Source: Myxosarcina sp. GA_180221_E-2-1-MAG-40_15 (GTDB taxonomy: Bacteria > Cyanobacteriota > Cyanobacteriia > Cyanobacteriales > Xenococcaceae). Taken from it: a stretch of DNA of 51,330 bases. The translations under genes were made by a program, and so were the position numbers. Location of the stretch: positions 1 through 51,330 of the forward strand of contig JAIMKV010000030.1 of the NCBI GenBank assembly GCA_020692205.1, in the 5' to 3' direction. Of the stretch, positions 9,611-18,849 are shown piece by piece (the stretch's first letter is position 1; each line of letters opens with the position of its first letter). The notes beneath the pieces were generated by a model. That model was given only the letters and a program-made list of their open reading frames with translations. It searched no databases and was not told where the DNA came from.

Positions 9611-10365
9611 AAGTTTGAACTTTAACAACTTTAATATATTTTTGCGGCTGCTAATTTGTTGAAACGATCGCTTTTAGCTAATTAAAAGTTACTAATACGA
9701 ACTTACAAGTCTATAAATATTTGCCTCTGAAATGTTTGATTATCTGAGCGTCAATACTTGTCTGCTGGGAAATTAATCTGGAAATTGCCTTATTTAGCTT
9801 GATGCAAATTCAGGATCAAAGCTGAACTAGTCTTGAACCGAATTGACATTAAGCATATGTATCTATCTGATAATTCTCAGTATACACACTTAGAAGTTAA
9901 TTAATTATCAAATGTTTATCAATAAATATCAAGTGAGCAAAATTTATTGGTAACATCCTGATGACTTTGACCGCTTTGCAGGCTGTGGGTCGCTCCTCTT
10001 TTTCAAGGCGGTGAACCTGTGACACAATCTCTATTATCGAGTGCCAGTCGAGTTTTTCTAGTAATGCTAAACCAGTAGTTCAAACAAATGAGCTATATTT
10101 AGATTACTTAAAATAAGTGACTAGTAATTATTTTTTGTAGAGTTTATTAATTAAGAGTAATTACCGTATTTCTACTCACAAACAACCTCAACCAAAACAA
10201 CAACTCTAATCGATATATTTACCAGCCAGCAAATTTTTAGGTTGTACTAAGTAGCTCCTAATCATAACACTTTTGAGCCAAAATAAAAATGCGGTTTTGG
10301 AGGCGATTAGCTAAAACTATTCTAACCCCAGCAAGCTTCTTTACAGATATAGGTTTTACCTTAAT
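9611..10365. other. Long divergent regulatory region before the lipid locus
   Basis: These 755 bp lie between the unknown minus-strand gene and the first PKS gene and hold no long open frame. Most is AT-rich. An unusual GC-richer patch at about 9970-10025 contains the imperfect inverted pair ACCGCTTTG...CAAGGCGGT. In the plus direction it also holds a 17-codon open frame from the ATG at 9960. The promoter of the whole locus must lie here or inside the first gene; I cannot place its -10 box with confidence. Confidence 0.5.
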
Positions 10366-13300
10366 ATGCCTAAATCTTTTACACGCACTAATACTCTGAT
10401 GCAACTTCTCAACGAGGTTGAACAATTAGAAATGACTCTCATTGAGCATATACGGAGCAAGAAAGACATGACTTCTACAGGATCTCAAGCGGCTAAAACC
10501 AGCAATCTTCAACTACAACAAACGCCCATCGCTATAGTGGGTATGGCTTCAATCTTTCCGCAATCGCGTACCCTACAGGAGTACTGGCAAAAGATTATTG
10601 ATAAAGTCAACTGTATTACAGATGTTCCAGCCACTCGTTGGAATGTAGATGATTACTACGATCCAGACCCGACAGCCCCAGATAAAACCTATTGCAAAAA
10701 AGGGGGTTTTATTCCTGAGGTTGATTTTAATCCCATGGAGTTTGGACTTCCTCCCAACCAGCTAGAAGTTACCGATATTTCGCAATTGCTGGCTCTAGTC
10801 GTGGCAAAAGAAGCTTTAAAAGATGCGGGTTACGGCAATCTAAAACCTTTTGACCGCGAGCATACTGGGGTAGTTTTAGGCGTAGCCTTAGCGAGGCAGT
10901 TGACTATGCCTTTGGCTGCCAGGCTGCAATATCCTGTTTGGGAAAAAGCCTTAAAAAGTAGTGGTGTAGCCAATGCAGATATCGAAACAATTATTAATAA
11001 AATTAAAAATTCTTATATAGATTGGACACCCAACGCCTTCCCGGGAATGTTAGCCAATGTGGTGGCGGGAAGAATTGCCAATCGCTTTGATCTCGGTGGC
11101 ATGAACTGTATTGTCGATGCTGCTTGTGCTAGTTCCTTTGGAGCGCTATCAATGGCGATCTCAGAACTAACCTCGGGTCGAGCCAATATGATGCTGACGG
11201 GAGGAGTTGATACCGACAATTCAATTATGGCATATATGTGCTTTAGCAAAACTCCTGCTGTTTCTCGCAGTGAAACAACTAAGCCGTTCGATCTCGATTC
11301 TGATGGAATGATGCTGGGAGAAGGCGTGGGAATGCTAGTTCTCAAGCGTTTAGCGGATGCCGAACAAGATGGCGATCGCATTTATGCGGTAATTAAGGGG
11401 ATTGGTACGTCTAGTGATGGTCGTCATAAGAGTATCTATGCACCCCGCCCTGAAGGACAGATGCGGGCTTTGCGTCGTGCTTACCAAGAAGCAGGTTTTG
11501 AGCCAACTACCGTAGCTGCGATCGAAGCTCACGGTACGGGAACAATGGCAGGAGATCCCGCTGAATTTGCGGCACTCAAGGGTGTTTTTGGCGAAAATAA
11601 CGAGCTTAAACAACGAATTGCTTTGGGTAGTGTCAAGTCGCAAATCGGGCATACCAAAGCAGCAGCGGGTGCAGCTAGCTTAATCAAGATGGCTTTGGCA
11701 CTACATCACAAGATTTTACCGCCAACGATTAATGTCACCAAACCCCATCCCAAACTAGAAATTGAAAATTCTCCTTTCTACTTAAATACCGAAACTAGAC
11801 CCTGGCTCAAGTCCGCAACAGTACCGAGACGAGCGGGGGTGAGTTCCTTTGGCTTTGGTGGCACGAACTATCATATCGTTTTAGAAGAACATCAGTCAGA
11901 ACAAAGCGTGCATCGATTGCACACAACTCCTCAAGCTATATTGATCGATGCACCTACATCAAACAAGTTATTAGATAGGTGCAAAGAAATACTACCACAG
12001 CTTCAAGCTGAAACAGGAGCGGGCTATTTTGCCGAACTGGTTAATGAAAGTAAAACTAAGGAAATTTATGTTGATGCGGCTCGTCTAGGTTTTGTCGCTG
12101 CATCTGTCAAGGAGGCAAGTAACAAACTGCAAAAGGCGATCGCTTCTTTATCAAGCCAGTCTAAATCGACCCATTGGAATCATCCTTCAGGCATCTTTTA
12201 CCGTCAAACTGGGATATCCACCGCGGGCAAGATAGTTGCTCTATTTTCAGGACAAAGTTCTCAATACCTGGAAATGGGTCGAGAATTAGTGATGAACTTC
12301 CCCTGTTTGAGAGAAACCTATAGCCAAGTTGATCAACTGCTAGAACAAGAAGGTTTAGAACCGATCTCCAAAGCGGTTTTCCCGCCACCCGTATTTGATG
12401 AGGCAGCAAAACAACAGCAGGCAAAAGCTTTACAGCAGACAGAAATAGCCCAACCCGCGATCGCTGCTTTTAGTACTGGGTTATATAAGCTGCTGCAACA
12501 GGCAGGATTCAAACCAGATTTTGTCGCTGGGCATAGTTTTGGGGAATTAACCGCACTTTGGGCAGCAGGAGTTTTTAGTGATGCAGATTATTACTTCCTG
12601 GTTAAGGAACGGGGACAGGCAATGGCTACCAGTGAATCAGCCGGGGCGATGTTGGCGGTACAGGGAGATGTCACCAAAATTAGGGCGGCAATTGCCGAAT
12701 TCAAGCAAATTGCGATCGCCAATTGGAATTCTCCTCGCCAGGTAGTGTTAGCAGGCGACAAAGCAGAAATTGTTCGCGCTCAAGCAGAGTTACAACAGCA
12801 AGGGTATTCCGCTGTGATTCTACCCGTTTCCGCCGCTTTCCATACACCCCAGGTAGGTCATGCACAAGCACCTTTTGCCAAGGCAGTAGAAGCTGTCACC
12901 TTTAACCAACCCCAAGTTACAGTTTTTACTAACGTATCGGGCAATCCCTACCCGATCGAACCTCAAGACTGTCAAAAAATTCTCAAAAAACATTTGCTAT
13001 CTCAAGTATTGTTTCAAGAAGAGATTGAAAACATCTATGCTGCTGGCGGGACTTGCTTTGTCGAGTTTGGACCGAGAAGCATTTTAACTCATCTAGTTAA
13101 AGAAATTATCGGCGATCGCCCTCATTTAGCCGTGGCTTTGAACCCCAGTCGTAACCAAGATAGCGATCGCGCTTTCAGAGAAGCAGTAGTGCAGTTACGG
13201 GTTGCTGGCTTAAGCTTATCTAATCTCGATCCCTGTCAGGTAGTGCAGACCAAACCAGAGGATAAACATCCTTTAAACGTTAGTTTGACTAGCGTTAACT

Positions 13301-14751
13301 ATGTCTCAGCCAAAACCCGAAAGACTTTGGAACAAGCATTACCAGTCAAGGAGACAAAAAAACTACCATCAATACCAGCTCAAAACGATCTTACTGTCGT
13401 TAATCCAGTTTCGTACCATAACGCAACTATCAAATCTCAGCAAAATGGACACCAAAAACTAGCTACCATGAAGGAAGTATCTATGACTCCAATTCCCGAT
13501 CAACCTCGAAAGACTGCTGCCAGCAAAATTGCTCTCGAACGCATCTTAGATAGCTTAGAATATAGTCTAGATAAGTTTCACCAGCATCAGCAAGAAACTT
13601 TAGCGGTTCACCAACAATATTTGCAATACCAATTACAATATGCCCAAACTTTCTTTGGGTTGATGCAGCAGCAACATCAGTTATGGGCAAATGTGCCACC
13701 CGCACCCCAACAGCTAAAAGTTCAAACAGCAATTATTGCTAGTACCGAAGGCAGTCTGCTTAAGTTTCAGGAACATCAAAGCAATACTTTACGAGTTCAC
13801 GAACAGTACTTAAACCATCAGGCAAAATATGCACAAAACTTCTTCTTATTGACTCAACAAAGCTACGCACAGTTTTTAGTAGATGACTCCAAATTAGATC
13901 CTGGTAGTGGGGCGATCGCATCACTTATTAGTGAAGACACGTCTTTAGTTGCGCTCAAACCAAAGGAACTATTATCTGATGGCAACCAAAACTACGCCAG
14001 ATCAGAGTTACTAGAAACTGCAACAGTCAATGGTAATTGTAATGGTAATGGTAATGGTCATTATCCTCAATTTGACTCTATTGAGCCTGTTGACAAGGTA
14101 GCCAACAGTAATGGACACGCTACCGAATCTAAGTTAGTTGAGCATAATGAAGCTGTATTGCTCAGTGCAGATACAGTAACCTTAGCACCTCTTCCTGCCT
14201 TAGAAATTGATTTAGCCACGCTTAGTCAAACTTTGCTAAATGTAGTTAGCGAAAAGACAGGCTATCCTTCAGAAATGTTGGAATTGGACATGGACATGGA
14301 GGCAGATTTAGGTATTGATTCGATCAAGCGAGTAGAGATCCTCGGCGCACTTCAAGAAGAAATGCCCAATTTACCGCAACCTAACCTAGAAGATTTGGGC
14401 GATTTACGCACACTTAACCAAATTATTGAATACTTGCGTTCTTTTGATCGCCACACCACGGCAGTAGAATCAGTAGAAGTTGCAACAAAGCCTGAATCAA
14501 CAGAAGAAACCTTCTTAAAAATCATTAGTGAAAAAACAGGCTACCCTATCCCTAGCTTGAATTTAGAGATGAATCTCAACACAGATTTAGGCATTGATGC
14601 TGTTAAACGGCGTGAAATCTTCGACTCATTACAAGAGCAAATTGCCTTGCCGTCTGACATAGAGCGATCGCAAACTCTGGCTCAAGTCCTAGATTATTTA
14701 CAACCTAACCAGATTCAAAAAAAAACTCCAATGAGCGCGATGAAATTATAG
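10366..14751 (+). CDS. Type I polyketide synthase, PfaA/HglE-like (KS-AT-ACP-ACP)
   Basis: This is a 1461-residue iterative-type PKS. Residues 52-510 form a complete ketosynthase with Cys254 (DAACASSFG), His389 (EAHGTGT) and His429 (GHTKAAAG). Residues ~620-930 form an acyltransferase with Ser724 (GHSFGE) and His826. Residues ~1063-1103 and 1128-1166 are two copies of an amphipathic segment (HQ..TL.VH.QYL..Q..YAQ.FF). Residues ~1285-1360 form ACP1 with Ser1319 (LGIDSIKRVEI). Residues ~1380-1447 form ACP2, in which that Ser is Ala1412 (LGIDAVKRREI), so it cannot carry phosphopantetheine. The nearest known types are PfaA of PUFA synthases and HglE of heterocyst glycolipid synthesis. The frame ends eight codons after an A9 run, while ketoreductase sequence resumes at once in the -1 frame. 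Confidence 0.93.
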   Translation: MPKSFTRTNTLMQLLNEVEQLEMTLIEHIRSKKDMTSTGSQAAKTSNLQLQQTPIAIVGMASIFPQSRTLQEYWQKIIDKVNCITDVPATRWNVDDYYDPDPTAPDKTYCKKGGFIPEVDFNPMEFGLPPNQLEVTDISQLLALVVAKEALKDAGYGNLKPFDREHTGVVLGVALARQLTMPLAARLQYPVWEKALKSSGVANADIETIINKIKNSYIDWTPNAFPGMLANVVAGRIANRFDLGGMNCIVDAACASSFGALSMAISELTSGRANMMLTGGVDTDNSIMAYMCFSKTPAVSRSETTKPFDLDSDGMMLGEGVGMLVLKRLADAEQDGDRIYAVIKGIGTSSDGRHKSIYAPRPEGQMRALRRAYQEAGFEPTTVAAIEAHGTGTMAGDPAEFAALKGVFGENNELKQRIALGSVKSQIGHTKAAAGAASLIKMALALHHKILPPTINVTKPHPKLEIENSPFYLNTETRPWLKSATVPRRAGVSSFGFGGTNYHIVLEEHQSEQSVHRLHTTPQAILIDAPTSNKLLDRCKEILPQLQAETGAGYFAELVNESKTKEIYVDAARLGFVAASVKEASNKLQKAIASLSSQSKSTHWNHPSGIFYRQTGISTAGKIVALFSGQSSQYLEMGRELVMNFPCLRETYSQVDQLLEQEGLEPISKAVFPPPVFDEAAKQQQAKALQQTEIAQPAIAAFSTGLYKLLQQAGFKPDFVAGHSFGELTALWAAGVFSDADYYFLVKERGQAMATSESAGAMLAVQGDVTKIRAAIAEFKQIAIANWNSPRQVVLAGDKAEIVRAQAELQQQGYSAVILPVSAAFHTPQVGHAQAPFAKAVEAVTFNQPQVTVFTNVSGNPYPIEPQDCQKILKKHLLSQVLFQEEIENIYAAGGTCFVEFGPRSILTHLVKEIIGDRPHLAVALNPSRNQDSDRAFREAVVQLRVAGLSLSNLDPCQVVQTKPEDKHPLNVSLTSVNYVSAKTRKTLEQALPVKETKKLPSIPAQNDLTVVNPVSYHNATIKSQQNGHQKLATMKEVSMTPIPDQPRKTAASKIALERILDSLEYSLDKFHQHQQETLAVHQQYLQYQLQYAQTFFGLMQQQHQLWANVPPAPQQLKVQTAIIASTEGSLLKFQEHQSNTLRVHEQYLNHQAKYAQNFFLLTQQSYAQFLVDDSKLDPGSGAIASLISEDTSLVALKPKELLSDGNQNYARSELLETATVNGNCNGNGNGHYPQFDSIEPVDKVANSNGHATESKLVEHNEAVLLSADTVTLAPLPALEIDLATLSQTLLNVVSEKTGYPSEMLELDMDMEADLGIDSIKRVEILGALQEEMPNLPQPNLEDLGDLRTLNQIIEYLRSFDRHTTAVESVEVATKPESTEETFLKIISEKTGYPIPSLNLEMNLNTDLGIDAVKRREIFDSLQEQIALPSDIERSQTLAQVLDYLQPNQIQKKTPMSAMKL
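14717..14725 (+). other. A9 slippery run at the PKS/ketoreductase frame junction
   Basis: Nine consecutive A residues are read CAA AAA AAA ACT in the PKS frame, which stops at 14749-14751. If one A is added, or a ribosome slips -1 on A AAA AAA, the frame runs open from the PKS through 14748 into the ketoreductase half that ends at 15443. The linker then reads QRSPVQLKYLPEPDWLDF, which resembles the linker expected before a KR in this PKS class. Programmed slippage, a recent deletion and a sequencing error all fit. Confidence 0.75.
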
Positions 14752-14867
14752 AGAGAGGGGGAATCCAACGCTCCCCCGTACAGCTAAAATACCTACCAGA
14801 ACCAGATTGGCTCGATTTTAAGTTAGCACCAGGACAGATCTATTTATTAACCGATGATGGATCGCCG

Positions 14868-15443
14868 TTGACAGGTAAATTAGCTGAGACGCTAACTCAA
14901 CAGGGTTCGCAGGTGGTAGTTATTACTTTGCTTCAATTTTTGAATCCTGAAGTGTCTCTACCCAAAGCAGTTAAACGTGTCGTGATCGAAGACTATAGCG
15001 AAGCAGATCTACAACAACAACTAAAAGCGATCGCCTCTAAGTATGGTTCGGTTGCAGCCATGATTTATCTCCATCCCCAATTACCAAATCAAGAACAGGA
15101 ACACAAGATGCTCAAACAAGTATTTTTCTTAGCCAAATATCTTAAACCAACTCTCGAAAGGGCTTCCCAACAGGGATCTAGTTGTTTTATTACCGTTGCT
15201 CATCTAGATGGCGAACTAGGTACAAGTGGTAATGGTAAGAGTGCAGTTATAGGGGGATTGTTGGGACTAACCAAAGCCCTGCGTTGGGAGTGGTCATCTG
15301 TCTTTTGTCGGGCGATCGACCTTGCTAGCGACTTAGATACATCAACTTCTGTTAAACATATTCTTGCTGAACTGCATGACCCTAATCGTTTAATTGCGGA
15401 AGTTGGTTACAGCAGCAAGGGTAGAACTACTTTGGTTTGTTAA
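14868..15443 (+). CDS. Ketoreductase structural subdomain (KRs), -1 continuation of the PKS
   Basis: These residues match the N-terminal, non-catalytic Rossmann half of PKS ketoreductases of the PfaA/Hgl class. They include TDDGSPLTGKLAETLTQQG, a long GSVAAMIYLHP strand, SSCFITVAHLDGELG, GGLLGLTKALRWEW and a close of LIAEVGYSSKGRTTLVC. Homology begins upstream of the only available start codon (TTG, 14868). LKYLPEPDWLDFKLAPGQIY lies in frame from about 14790, and no ATG or GTG precedes it. The piece is therefore probably made only as a frameshift extension of the preceding PKS. The catalytic half begins at 16035 in the same reading frame after an interruption. Confidence 0.75.
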   Translation: MTGKLAETLTQQGSQVVVITLLQFLNPEVSLPKAVKRVVIEDYSEADLQQQLKAIASKYGSVAAMIYLHPQLPNQEQEHKMLKQVFFLAKYLKPTLERASQQGSSCFITVAHLDGELGTSGNGKSAVIGGLLGLTKALRWEWSSVFCRAIDLASDLDTSTSVKHILAELHDPNRLIAEVGYSSKGRTTLVC

Positions 15444-15486
15444 CTCACTTAAGCTAAATGTGAAATTGCAATTGAGCCTCTTGCCG

Positions 15487-15537
15487 TTATCTTTGTTCCT
15501 GTTCAAGGAGTAACACCCCATTCGGGGACAAAGATAA
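15487..15537. repeat. Imperfect inverted repeat inside the ketoreductase interruption
   Basis: The arms are TTATCTTTGTTCC (from 15487) and its near-complement GGGGACAAAGATAA (15524-15537). They enclose about 24 nt that contain a smaller CCCC/GGGG pairing. Transcribed, this would form a stable hairpin just after the stop of the KRs half. No T-run follows, so it is not a standard terminator. It may instead be a mark of the inserted segment. Confidence 0.45.
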
Positions 15538-15611
15538 GAGATATTAACACTTTCAGATATCCAATCCACAACAATTATAGAAGATATAACAAAAAAGTAT
15601 TTGGATTTAAG

Positions 15612-15875
15612 ATGACGCTTTATTTATTTAGTGCCAGTACTTATTTTACTTTCTTATTGTTTAGTCAGTTTAAGGACAACGAATCTTCCAAAATGGACTC
15701 CATATCCTGGCTGGTAATTATCCTGGCTTCTGCATTATGGATCTTGGTGATCCCAATATCTTTAATCGAAATAAGATCTAGAACTCAAGCAAAAGTGCGT
15801 CTTGAAGAAACGGAAAAAGCAAAGGATTTGAAGCTTAATAGTCAGCAAATTGAATCAGTTGAATTGCTCAAGTAA
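15612..15875 (+). CDS. Small two-helix membrane protein inside the split ketoreductase
   Basis: The protein has 87 residues and two hydrophobic segments: an N-terminal one (LYLFSASTYFTFLLFSQF) and a second at about residues 33-55 (SWLVIILASALWILVIPIS). A charged C-terminal helix follows (LEETEKAKDLKLNSQQIESV). It resembles short cyanobacterial membrane proteins of unknown function, but I cannot name a family. It begins 168 bp after the KRs stop and ends 159 bp before the KR-DH gene. It shares their reading frame, but stops separate all three. Its presence between two halves of one enzyme suggests an insertion. Confidence 0.55.
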   Translation: MTLYLFSASTYFTFLLFSQFKDNESSKMDSISWLVIILASALWILVIPISLIEIRSRTQAKVRLEETEKAKDLKLNSQQIESVELLK

Positions 15876-16034
15876 CTCGATTCATCAGAAGTTAGAAGTC
15901 GGAAGGATTTTAAGCCTTTTTGTACTCTTAATTAAAAGTAGGTTTTATAAATCGGATTTAGTATCAGATACTCTGGTTTTGGTAACATTAAATAATACTT
16001 TAGTACTTTTTGAATCTTCAACATATTTAATTCA

Positions 16035-17738
16035 ATGGCACATCTTAATCAAAATACAGTATGTCTAGTCAGTGGTGGTGGTAGAGGAATTACCGCCGCT
16101 GCGGCGATCGCTTTAGCCCAAGTATATCAGTGTAAGTTTATCTTATTAGGTCGTTCTGCTATTGCTCAACCCGAACCTGAATGGGCGCAAGACTGTGACA
16201 ATGAAATGAAGTTGAAAAAGCGGATTTTAGAATATCTGCTGCATCAAGGCGAAAAACCCACCCCCAAAATGGTGCAGCAAGAATATAAATCAATTGCTGC
16301 TAAACGAGAAATTGAACAAACTATACACCAGATTGTTCAAGCAGGAGGACAAGCAGAATATCTAAGTGTAGATGTTACGGATGCCAATGCCGTAGCGCAA
16401 CGGGTAACTGCTGTTGAATCACGACTAGGAAAGATCAAGGCGATCGTTCATGGTGCGGGAAATCTGGCTGATAAACCAATTGAGAAAAAAACTGAATCAG
16501 ATTTTGAACTGGTTTACGCACCCAAAGTCAAAGGCTTGGAAAATTTACTCAACTGTATTAACCCCAGTCAGTTAGATTGTTTGGTCTTGTTTTCTTCGGT
16601 GGTAGGTTTTTATGGGAATGCTGGTCAAACTGATTATGCGATCGCCAATGATATTCTGAATAAGACAGCCTATTTAATCGCGCAAAAATATCCCCAATGT
16701 CATACAGTAGCAATTAATTGGGGGCCTTGGGATAGCGGGATGGTCAGCCTTGAACTAAAAAGGGCTTTTGCCGAACGCGAGATCAAAACTATTCCCGTTG
16801 AGGCTGGTACACGGATGCTAGTTGAAGAACTCGCCCCAGATCATCATGAGGTACAGGTAGTAATTGGCAGTCCTTTAAAGCCACCAGCCACTCCAGTGAC
16901 AACTCCCTCACAAACCTACCAGATACATCGTCACTTATCTTTAGCTGCTAATCCTTTCTTACGCGATCATGTGATTATGGATCGTCCCGTCTTACCAGCT
17001 ACTTGTGCGATCGCCTGGATTGCTAATACCTGCGAACAACTATATCCTGGATACACTTTCTTTAGCTGTAGTAATTTTAAAGTTTTAAAAGGAATTATCT
17101 TCGATGCTAATTTAGCTGATCAATATAGTCTGGATTTAGCTAAAAAAACTACTGATAATGCTCAAAATATTGATTTTAATGCTAAGATTTATAGTAAGAA
17201 TAAATCTGGTAAAATTCGCTATCACTTCAGCACTCAATTAAATTTAACCTCACAAAAGATTAATACTCCTCAGTATAATTCTTTTAATCTATCCGAGAGT
17301 AAACTAGACTTTTCACAGCAAGAATCACTGTATCAAAATAGTAAGCAAAGCCTATTTCATGGTGCTTCTTTTCAGGGAGTTCAAACAGTCTTAAATGTAG
17401 ATAAAAATAAGCTAACGGCGCAATGTTATTTACCGATGATCCAGGCTGCTAAACAAGGGCAATTTCCTGTTCAAACCTTCAATCCTTATGTTGTAGACGT
17501 TAAAATTCATGCTTTATGGCTCTGGCTACAGCATAACCATCAAGAGATTTGTCTACCCTCAGAAATTATTACCTACGAGCAGTTTGCCGCTATTTCCTTC
17601 GCTCAAACATTCTATGTTTCTTGTGAAATAATCAGCAAAACCAAAACTGCTGTGGTAGCCAATCTTATTGCTCACGACAAAAACGGCCAAGTTTATTCCC
17701 AGATGCTGAAAGCGAAAGGAACCATAATTTCTTTTTAG
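16035..17738 (+). CDS. Ketoreductase catalytic domain plus dehydratase (KR-DH)
   Basis: The 567 residues begin directly at the catalytic KR half. The NADPH motif is SGGGRGIT (13-20), and active-site Ser187/188 (LFSSVVGFYGNAG), Tyr201 and Asn205 (YAIAN) are present. Residues ~295-567 form a double-hotdog dehydratase with catalytic-type His312 (LRDHVIMDRPVLPATCAIAW) and a second half LFHGASFQGVQ with FPVQTFNPYVVDVKIHALWL. The expected Gly of the dehydratase HxxxG motif is not obvious (HVIMD), so activity is uncertain. The KR alone would lack its structural half, which is encoded at 14868-15443; the two pieces may assemble in trans. Confidence 0.88.
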   Translation: MAHLNQNTVCLVSGGGRGITAAAAIALAQVYQCKFILLGRSAIAQPEPEWAQDCDNEMKLKKRILEYLLHQGEKPTPKMVQQEYKSIAAKREIEQTIHQIVQAGGQAEYLSVDVTDANAVAQRVTAVESRLGKIKAIVHGAGNLADKPIEKKTESDFELVYAPKVKGLENLLNCINPSQLDCLVLFSSVVGFYGNAGQTDYAIANDILNKTAYLIAQKYPQCHTVAINWGPWDSGMVSLELKRAFAEREIKTIPVEAGTRMLVEELAPDHHEVQVVIGSPLKPPATPVTTPSQTYQIHRHLSLAANPFLRDHVIMDRPVLPATCAIAWIANTCEQLYPGYTFFSCSNFKVLKGIIFDANLADQYSLDLAKKTTDNAQNIDFNAKIYSKNKSGKIRYHFSTQLNLTSQKINTPQYNSFNLSESKLDFSQQESLYQNSKQSLFHGASFQGVQTVLNVDKNKLTAQCYLPMIQAAKQGQFPVQTFNPYVVDVKIHALWLWLQHNHQEICLPSEIITYEQFAAISFAQTFYVSCEIISKTKTAVVANLIAHDKNGQVYSQMLKAKGTIISF

Positions 17739-17801
17739 TTTTGATAGCGAATAAATCAGCAACACCTAATTCACTTTGTAAACATCTAACCAAGCAAAAA
17801 T

Positions 17802-18671
17802 ATGAATATTATCGATAAACTAATTGCCAGACCAAACAACTTTCCTTTTAGAAGATTGATTTGGAAACATTGGTACAATCATATGGCTAGTAAATATGAA
17901 AAAATTAAGATTAAATTAATGAATTATGGTTATGTTAATCAGGAAAATCCTCAAGAACTAGAGTTAGATAATTGTGACGAAGCAGAGCGTTATTGTATCC
18001 AACTTTATGATCATGTTGCTAATGCAATTTCTTTAGCAGGATTAAAGACTTTAGAAGTAGGTTGTGGTCGAGGTGGTGGAGCTTCTTATGTCAAACGCTA
18101 CTTACAGCCGAGTTCGCTAACAGGAGTTGATTTTTCCCAAAGCAATATCAACTTTTGTCGTCAAAAATATCAGCTACCTGGCCTATATTTTGAATTGGGA
18201 GATGCCGAAGCATTACAGTTTGCTGATAATTCTTTTGATGCGGTAATTAATGTCGAATCATCCCATTGTTATCAGCATACAGACAAATTCTTTGCGGAAG
18301 TAAATCGTGTACTTCGCCCCAATGGTTATTTTCTTTTTTGTGATTTTCGCCCTAAAGAAGCTGTAGCAGATACTCAAAAGAAATTACTGGAAGCAGGCTT
18401 TACGGTGGTCAAAGAAGAGAATATAACTGCCAATGTTTGCGCGGCAATGGTATTAGAACATCAAAGAAAAGTAGAAATTATCAATCAGCAAGTTCCGCCA
18501 ATATTTCGTTGGCTAGCAGGTTATTTTGCTGCTGCTAAAGGTACGCCCATGTATGAAGCACTGAGAACCAGAGAATTAGAATATCTCTGCTATGCTTTAA
18601 GAAAGCAGCCAACTATACAAGACCAAGATCTACGCCAAATGCCACGTATTTTTGAGACTGCTGACGTATAA
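17802..18671 (+). CDS. Class I SAM-dependent methyltransferase
   Basis: The protein has 289 residues. The SAM-binding motif is LEVGCGRGGGASYVKRYLQP near residues 84-103. Later motifs are TGVDFSQSNINFC, GDAEALQFADNSFDAVINVE and EVNRVLRPNGYFLFCDF. It resembles methyltransferases of glycolipid and polyketide pathways, such as the phthiotriol/phenolphthiocerol O-methyltransferase group. It lies 63 bp after the KR-DH gene inside the lipid locus. Methylation of a hydroxyl on the chain or the sugar is inferred; C-methylation cannot be excluded. Confidence 0.85.
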   Translation: MNIIDKLIARPNNFPFRRLIWKHWYNHMASKYEKIKIKLMNYGYVNQENPQELELDNCDEAERYCIQLYDHVANAISLAGLKTLEVGCGRGGGASYVKRYLQPSSLTGVDFSQSNINFCRQKYQLPGLYFELGDAEALQFADNSFDAVINVESSHCYQHTDKFFAEVNRVLRPNGYFLFCDFRPKEAVADTQKKLLEAGFTVVKEENITANVCAAMVLEHQRKVEIINQQVPPIFRWLAGYFAAAKGTPMYEALRTRELEYLCYALRKQPTIQDQDLRQMPRIFETADV

Positions 18672-18849
18672 AAATCATCGGCATCTAGCACAGCAATTCT
18701 ATATGATGCCTAAGATTCAACATGATCATTCTCCTTAGATCGATCAATACCATCTTTTTAGTTGAAGGACAAAACCCAACCTATATAGCTATATAGCAAC
18801 TGGGTAAGTTACTTCAAGAAGATCAAACTTTTAATCTAAATTAAAGACG

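Noticed and set aside
15850-16068. Open frame overlapping the KR-DH start
   Set aside because: It overlaps two better-supported genes in another frame and has no homology or start signal.
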